The position numbers and the translations under genes were made by a program. The notes beneath the pieces were generated by a model. The model did no database searches. It was not told where the DNA came from and saw only the letters and a list, made by a program, of their open reading frames with translations. DNA of 8,066 nucleotides from Anaerolineae bacterium (GTDB lineage Bacteria; Chloroflexota; Anaerolineae; Aggregatilineales; Aggregatilineaceae): positions 1-8,066 of the forward strand of contig JAFGJA010000064.1 in NCBI GenBank assembly GCA_016929355.1, given 5' to 3'. The first letter of the stretch is position 1. Every line of letters starts with the position of its first letter. Positions 4,458-8,066 of the stretch are shown here, piece by piece.

Positions 4458-6571
4458 ATCTGCATTTCTCTGCTTCCCAATGGCGACTCCTGATCGCGGG
4501 CGTGGCGCTGGCTGCCCTGGTGATCGGGCTGATCGTCTACCAATCATTTGAACTGGCCGAGGCGGACAACATGTGGGACGCCATTACCGGCGCTCCCGAC
4601 TGGCAAAATATCCTCTTTGTCGATGCCCTGATCGGGGTCAGTGTGGTGTTATTCATCCTCGAATTACGCGGCGATTCGATGCGTATTTTGCTGACGGTAG
4701 GCATGGCGCTGCTATTCGGCTTTTTCATGACCGCGTTTTTTAACCTGGATGCTGCCGATAAATTTGTCCGGGGCAATTTTGAAGTGCGTATTTTGTCCGA
4801 TGACGATTCGCCCGTTGACTTGAGCTACGAACAGGACATCAGCGGCGCATTTAATAACCCTGACGATCCGATCACCGAAGGGCGCTATAGTTTCCTCGGT
4901 GCTGAGGGCGACAAGGTGACGATCCTCGCTTACGCCATCGAGCCTGAGTCGGGATTGGATATGCAGGTGGCGCTGCTGGATGAAAGCGGCGCAGTCGTCG
5001 CGGAAGCGACGGAAGCGGATCGCCGCGTTCAGAAGCAATATGGCGATTACGTGCAGAGCGAAACTGATGCGGCTATGCGCGATGTGGTCTTGCCCGCCGA
5101 TGGGTTGTATACCATTCTCGCCCAACCGGAAGGCGATACCGAATTACAAGCTGAGTTTGGCGTGGCGCTGCTCTCAGATCACGACTCCGCCGCCGGGCTG
5201 ATCTATAACGGGCAGGCTGTCGAAGACATCTTCAACCGCGAAGGTGATACGGATCCGCTCAAGCAAGTGGATTACACCTTCATCGGCGGCGAGGGCGATA
5301 CGGTGACGCTGCTGGCCTATGCTAAGCGCGCCAATGTACCGGTAGACCTGGAAGTGATCCTCTACGACGAGGCCGGCAACAAACTGGCGGAAAATTTCGA
5401 TGCCAACGACGAGCAGGTTGAGGCGTATGAAGAACTCAAATCCACCAGGGATTCGATCATTGAGTCGTTTGTACTACCCGCCACCGCGAGTTATCGCATT
5501 CATGTGCAGCCCCAACCGCTTGATTTGAGCACCAAACTGGATGAAACGCTCGATGAAACGGTTCACGCCTACGATGCCTTTTTGCTTGGCCCATTGAGCA
5601 AGCTCAATCGCTGGATGGATTGGCAGCGTGACGCAATCACGTTGATCATGTTGGGTCTGGCGATTGCGATTGTGTTCCGCGCGGAGCAGTTCAGTCTGGG
5701 TGCGGAAGGGCAGTTGTATCTGGGTGCGCTGGTCGCGGGTGTGATCGGGCTGTCGTTTGGTGATGTGCCGCGTGCGCTGCTGGTCCCGATTGCGCTGTTT
5801 TCGGCGGCGACGGTGGGCTTTTTATGGGGCTTACTGCCCGGCGCGCTCAAAGCCTATCTGGATGCGAATGAACTCGTTTCCACTTTGATGTTGAATACCA
5901 TCGCCGTCAAATTCTACGAAATGGTGATTACGGACCAACTCACGCCGCCGGATGCGGGTTTCTCGGCGTCGGACTGGATTCCTGAGAACGGCCTGTTAGC
6001 GCCGGTGATCACGGTGGAGCAAAACTCGATCACGATTGCGATCTATATCCTGATCGCGCTGATTTTGTTCTCCTGGCTGTTGATCCAGCGCACGCCGTTG
6101 GGGTATGAAATCCGCATGATCGGCGCAAATATCAAGTTCGCGGATTACGGCGGGGTCAACACCAAGCGCACGATCATGCTGGCGATGGCGATTAGCGGCG
6201 CGGTAGCTGGTTTGGCGGGCGCGCATCTGGCGCTGGGCGTCCACCGTAAGCTGCTGCTAACGATCTCTATTGGGCTGGCGTTTGAGGGCGTTGTGGTCGC
6301 GCTGCTGGCGCGGAACAATCCCCTGGTTGTACCGTTTACCGGCCTGCTGTATGCGTATCTCCGGGCGGGCGCGCAGATCATGGAGCGCGAAGCCAATATC
6401 AGCGCGGAAGTCGTGCGGATTATCCAGGCCGTGGTGATCTTGCTGATCACGGCGGAGGCGCTGGTGACGTTCTTCCAGCAGCGACAGGTAAGGAGGCGCG
6501 GATCAGGCGGCGAATCGGGCGACAAACAAGACCGTTCACTAACTCCGGCGGAAGGAGGCGTACATGGATAG
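4454..6571 (+). CDS. ABC transporter permease 1 (NupP/YufP-like, BPD_transp_2) with two extra helices and two PPC-like extracytoplasmic domains
   Basis: The 705-residue protein is about twice the usual length of such permeases (about 350). Residues 372-675 are a standard permease core: AFLLGP, then TLIMLGLAIAIVFRAEQFSLGAEGQ (the FNIGAEGQ-type motif), GALKAYLDANELVSTLMLN, and RMIGANIKFADYGGVNTKR with SGAVAGLAGAH. Before it lie three hydrophobic segments (about 11-31, 52-71, 76-97); the last probably equals the usual first helix. Between helix 3 and the core lies a soluble insert (about 98-371) with two similar modules. Module 1 has YSFLGAEGDKVTILAYA (145-161), LDMQVALLDESGAVVAE (168-184) and VLPADGLYTILAQP (212-225). 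Module 2 has YTFIGGEGDTVTLLAYA (274-290), VDLEVILYDEAGNKLAE (297-313) and VLPATASYRIHVQP (340-353). This pattern resembles PPC beta-sandwich domains. The arginines in the 72-77 loop fit an inside location, which puts the modules outside. The start overlaps the ATPase stop; GGAG (4442-4445) precedes it. Confidence 0.93.
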   Translation: MNLHFSASQWRLLIAGVALAALVIGLIVYQSFELAEADNMWDAITGAPDWQNILFVDALIGVSVVLFILELRGDSMRILLTVGMALLFGFFMTAFFNLDAADKFVRGNFEVRILSDDDSPVDLSYEQDISGAFNNPDDPITEGRYSFLGAEGDKVTILAYAIEPESGLDMQVALLDESGAVVAEATEADRRVQKQYGDYVQSETDAAMRDVVLPADGLYTILAQPEGDTELQAEFGVALLSDHDSAAGLIYNGQAVEDIFNREGDTDPLKQVDYTFIGGEGDTVTLLAYAKRANVPVDLEVILYDEAGNKLAENFDANDEQVEAYEELKSTRDSIIESFVLPATASYRIHVQPQPLDLSTKLDETLDETVHAYDAFLLGPLSKLNRWMDWQRDAITLIMLGLAIAIVFRAEQFSLGAEGQLYLGALVAGVIGLSFGDVPRALLVPIALFSAATVGFLWGLLPGALKAYLDANELVSTLMLNTIAVKFYEMVITDQLTPPDAGFSASDWIPENGLLAPVITVEQNSITIAIYILIALILFSWLLIQRTPLGYEIRMIGANIKFADYGGVNTKRTIMLAMAISGAVAGLAGAHLALGVHRKLLLTISIGLAFEGVVVALLARNNPLVVPFTGLLYAYLRAGAQIMEREANISAEVVRIIQAVVILLITAEALVTFFQQRQVRRRGSGGESGDKQDRSLTPAEGGVHG

Positions 6572-7850
6572 CCTGTTTCAAAACGTACTCGATGGCATTT
6601 TCAGCGCGGCGTTTCTGGCGGCGATCCTGCGCGTAACCACGCCGATCTTGCTGCCCTCACTTGGCGCGTTGATCTCAGATCGGGCCGGTGTCATCAATAT
6701 CGGATTGGAAGGTACGATGCTGATCGCGGCCTTTGCCGGCGTGATTTTCAGCGCGTATGGGCGTGATTGGTGGGGCGATAGCGTCTGGCTGCCCTGGTTC
6801 GGTTTGGCGATGGCGTTGCTGCTGGGGGTGCTGACCGGGCTGCTGCTCGGTTTCTTCCATCTGCGCCTGAAAGCCGACTTAATTCTCTCCGGCATTGCGA
6901 TCAATTTTCTGGGATCAGCCGGGACGATTGCGATCATGTACGAGATCACGGGCAGTCGCGGCAACACGGGCGGTATCCTGAATAACCCGGTGATGCCGTT
7001 TATCCAACTGCCGGAATTCATGAAAGATGTGCCGGTGCTGTCGTTTTTCTTCAAGATTTTTGATAACCAAAGCGTGATGACGTGGATCGCGTTCGGTTCG
7101 GTGATTGCCGTATGGTATCTGATGTACCGCACGCCGGTCGGGATGCATCTGCGCGCGGTGGGTGAAAATCCTGAAGCGGCGGCCTCGGTGGGGATTCGCG
7201 TTCAGCGCACGCGCTATTTAGCGTTGGCCTTGAGCGGATTTTTAGCAGCGTTGGGCGGCGTACACATGAGTATGGGCTACCTGACGTTCTTCGAGCGTGA
7301 TATGACTTCCGGGCGCGGCTTTATCGCCCTGGCGACGCCGTATCTCGGTGGGGGGCATCCCATCGGGACGGGTTTTGCCTCGCTGATCTTCGGTTTCTTC
7401 GATGCGATCTCAACCCGTATCGGTTCGCTGGCGATCCCGTCGCAACTGCCGCAAATGCTGCCGTTTATTGCAACGGTCATGGCGCTGGTGATCTATGCGC
7501 TGCAAAGCCGCCTAACCGTGCGGGTGCGGACCTTGCGTTCGGCAGAAGGTGAAGACTTCGATGCATCCTTCTGGGGCGCGATCCAGCGTTTGAGCGTGCT
7601 GCACATGTTTTTGGCGATGCTGGCGGTTTCCGGCCTTATCGTGACGGTGAGCATGTTCTCCGCGCCGGATGGCTTCCAAGACCTGGGCACGGATTGGGAA
7701 AATCAAGACGTGTTTATGTATGCGATTGGGATCGGGCTGGCGTCTTTGGTCCTGATCGGGAGCAATCTCCCGTTTATGTTGAACGTGGAACGCATCGGGC
7801 GGCAGGTCTGGTTCAGCGCGGCGGCGGCGGGGGTGTCGCTGTGGTTGTAA
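6564..7850 (+). CDS. ABC transporter permease 2 (NupQ/YufQ-like, BPD_transp_2) with a C-terminal membrane extension cut by an in-frame stop
   Basis: The 428-residue protein pairs with permease 1 to form the membrane channel. Residues 1-315 match the usual full length of this permease (about 300-320). Motifs: LGALISDRAGVINIGLEGTML (33-53), KADLILSGIAINFLG (103-117), RAVGENPEAAASVGIRVQR (197-215), ALSGFLAALGGV (222-233) and DMTSGRGFIALATPYLGG (246-263). After a charged linker (316-340) come extra hydrophobic segments at about 345-365 and 383-405, and one starting at 415 that is broken off by TAA at 7848-7850. The same frame stays open after it to a second TAA at 8012, adding 53 hydrophobic codons. 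The core transporter should still work, since all family motifs precede the stop. The ATG at 6564 lies inside the end of permease 1 (8-base overlap), behind a strong GAAGGAGG (6551-6558). Confidence 0.92.
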   Translation: MDSLFQNVLDGIFSAAFLAAILRVTTPILLPSLGALISDRAGVINIGLEGTMLIAAFAGVIFSAYGRDWWGDSVWLPWFGLAMALLLGVLTGLLLGFFHLRLKADLILSGIAINFLGSAGTIAIMYEITGSRGNTGGILNNPVMPFIQLPEFMKDVPVLSFFFKIFDNQSVMTWIAFGSVIAVWYLMYRTPVGMHLRAVGENPEAAASVGIRVQRTRYLALALSGFLAALGGVHMSMGYLTFFERDMTSGRGFIALATPYLGGGHPIGTGFASLIFGFFDAISTRIGSLAIPSQLPQMLPFIATVMALVIYALQSRLTVRVRTLRSAEGEDFDASFWGAIQRLSVLHMFLAMLAVSGLIVTVSMFSAPDGFQDLGTDWENQDVFMYAIGIGLASLVLIGSNLPFMLNVERIGRQVWFSAAAAGVSLWL

Positions 7851-8012
7851 CTGGGCGCGCTGGTGATGCTGTTCCTCAAGACGTTTGAGAATACGCGCGA
7901 TGCCTCGGTGTGGCTTGGTTTTACGGCGGGCTTGATCCTGGCTGGCGCGTTGTGGTTAGCGATGGGCGGACGCTATCTGCTGCAAAATAGCCGGAAGACG
8001 GTCCCGGCGTAA
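7851..8012 (+). pseudogene. In-frame C-terminal remainder of permease 2 downstream of the TAA stop
   Basis: Directly after the stop at 7848-7850 the permease 2 frame continues for 53 codons to TAA at 8010-8012. The encoded segment begins LGALVMLFLKTFENTRDASV, contains a clear hydrophobic helix with WLGFTAGLILAGALWLAMGG, and ends in a basic tail, RYLLQNSRKTVPA. It completes the helix that is broken at residue 428. Codon use is like the upstream gene, rich in CTG, GGC, GCG and GTG. This points to a recent nonsense change or a sequencing error, not to non-coding DNA. An ATG at 7866 could start a 48-residue peptide, but I see no ribosome binding site. With the stop read as a sense codon, permease 2 would have 482 residues and about four extra helices. 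Confidence 0.6.
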
Positions 8013-8064
8013 GTAGGGGCGAGGCGACGTCTCGCCCTGGGCGGGTTAACAAACCCGCTCCTGC
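8013..8064 (+). repeat. Multi-hairpin intergenic repeat after permease 2
   Basis: The 52 bases starting one base after the second TAA fold in two nested ways. The outer arms GTAGGGGC (8013-8020) and GCTCCTGC (8057-8064) pair over 8 bp with two G-U pairs. Inside lie GGGCGAG/CTCGCCC (8017-8023 with 8031-8037) and GCGGGTT/AACCCGC (8041-8047 with 8052-8058, loop AACA). This layout matches the GTAGGGGCGA...GCCCCTAC type of dispersed repeat familiar from Chloroflexota genomes. There is no T-tract, so it is not a standard terminator. The right boundary may lie beyond the window. Confidence 0.6.
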
Positions 8065-8066
8065 GA

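Noticed and set aside
6145..7132. Long - strand open frames opposite the two permeases
   Set aside because: Low-complexity Arg/Ser/Pro/Ala-rich translations typical of antisense GC-rich genes, with no start signals.
7866..8012. A separate 48-codon small membrane protein gene after permease 2
   Set aside because: There is no ribosome binding site, and its frame and helix continue permease 2 exactly, so a broken C-terminus is the simpler reading.
1..8066. CRISPR array or defence island
   Set aside because: No regularly spaced direct repeats with unique spacers. The only nuclease is the IS-borne TnpB, and all other genes belong to one transporter.

Overview
The window holds one nearly complete ABC uptake operon of the BMP / nucleoside type (B. 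subtilis NupNOPQ-like, T. pallidum PnrA-like substrate class) on the + strand. On its left are the 5' part of a signal recognition particle RNA gene and a tnpB insertion sequence, both on the - strand. Base composition is moderately GC-rich by eye. The gene styles, the REP-like intergenic repeats and the compact SRP RNA would suit an uncultured member of the Chloroflexota (Anaerolineae-like). That placement is inference, because no phylogenetic marker is complete here.

Layout: SRP RNA (1-70, -, cut by the window edge) with a TTGACA-17-TAAGAT promoter at 125-153; a strong rightward promoter, TTGACG-17-TATAGT, at 220-248; an IS200/IS605-type element with only tnpB (about 247-1506; tnpB 298-1383, -), flanked by imperfect direct repeats; the BMP-family substrate-binding protein (1576-2721); a rho-independent terminator (2745-2776), a REP-like hairpin and a small inverted repeat; the double ATPase (2910-4457); permease 1 (4454-6571); permease 2 (6564-7850, with an in-frame continuation to 8012 behind a TAA); and a multi-hairpin intergenic repeat (8013-8064). 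The last three genes overlap by 4 and 8 bases and are certainly co-transcribed. No gene-free stretch exceeds 300 bases.

How it works together: the exported binding protein captures a small ligand, probably a nucleoside, and delivers it to the two permeases, which the double ATPase powers. The unusual parts are in the membrane components. Permease 1 has two extra N-terminal membrane helices and an extracytoplasmic insert of about 270 residues built from two PPC-like beta-sandwich repeats. Permease 2 carries a C-terminal multi-helix extension that is cut by an in-frame stop. The tnpB element sits between the best rightward promoter and the operon, so it has probably separated the transporter from its original promoter. 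Its right end supplies part of that promoter's -10 box.
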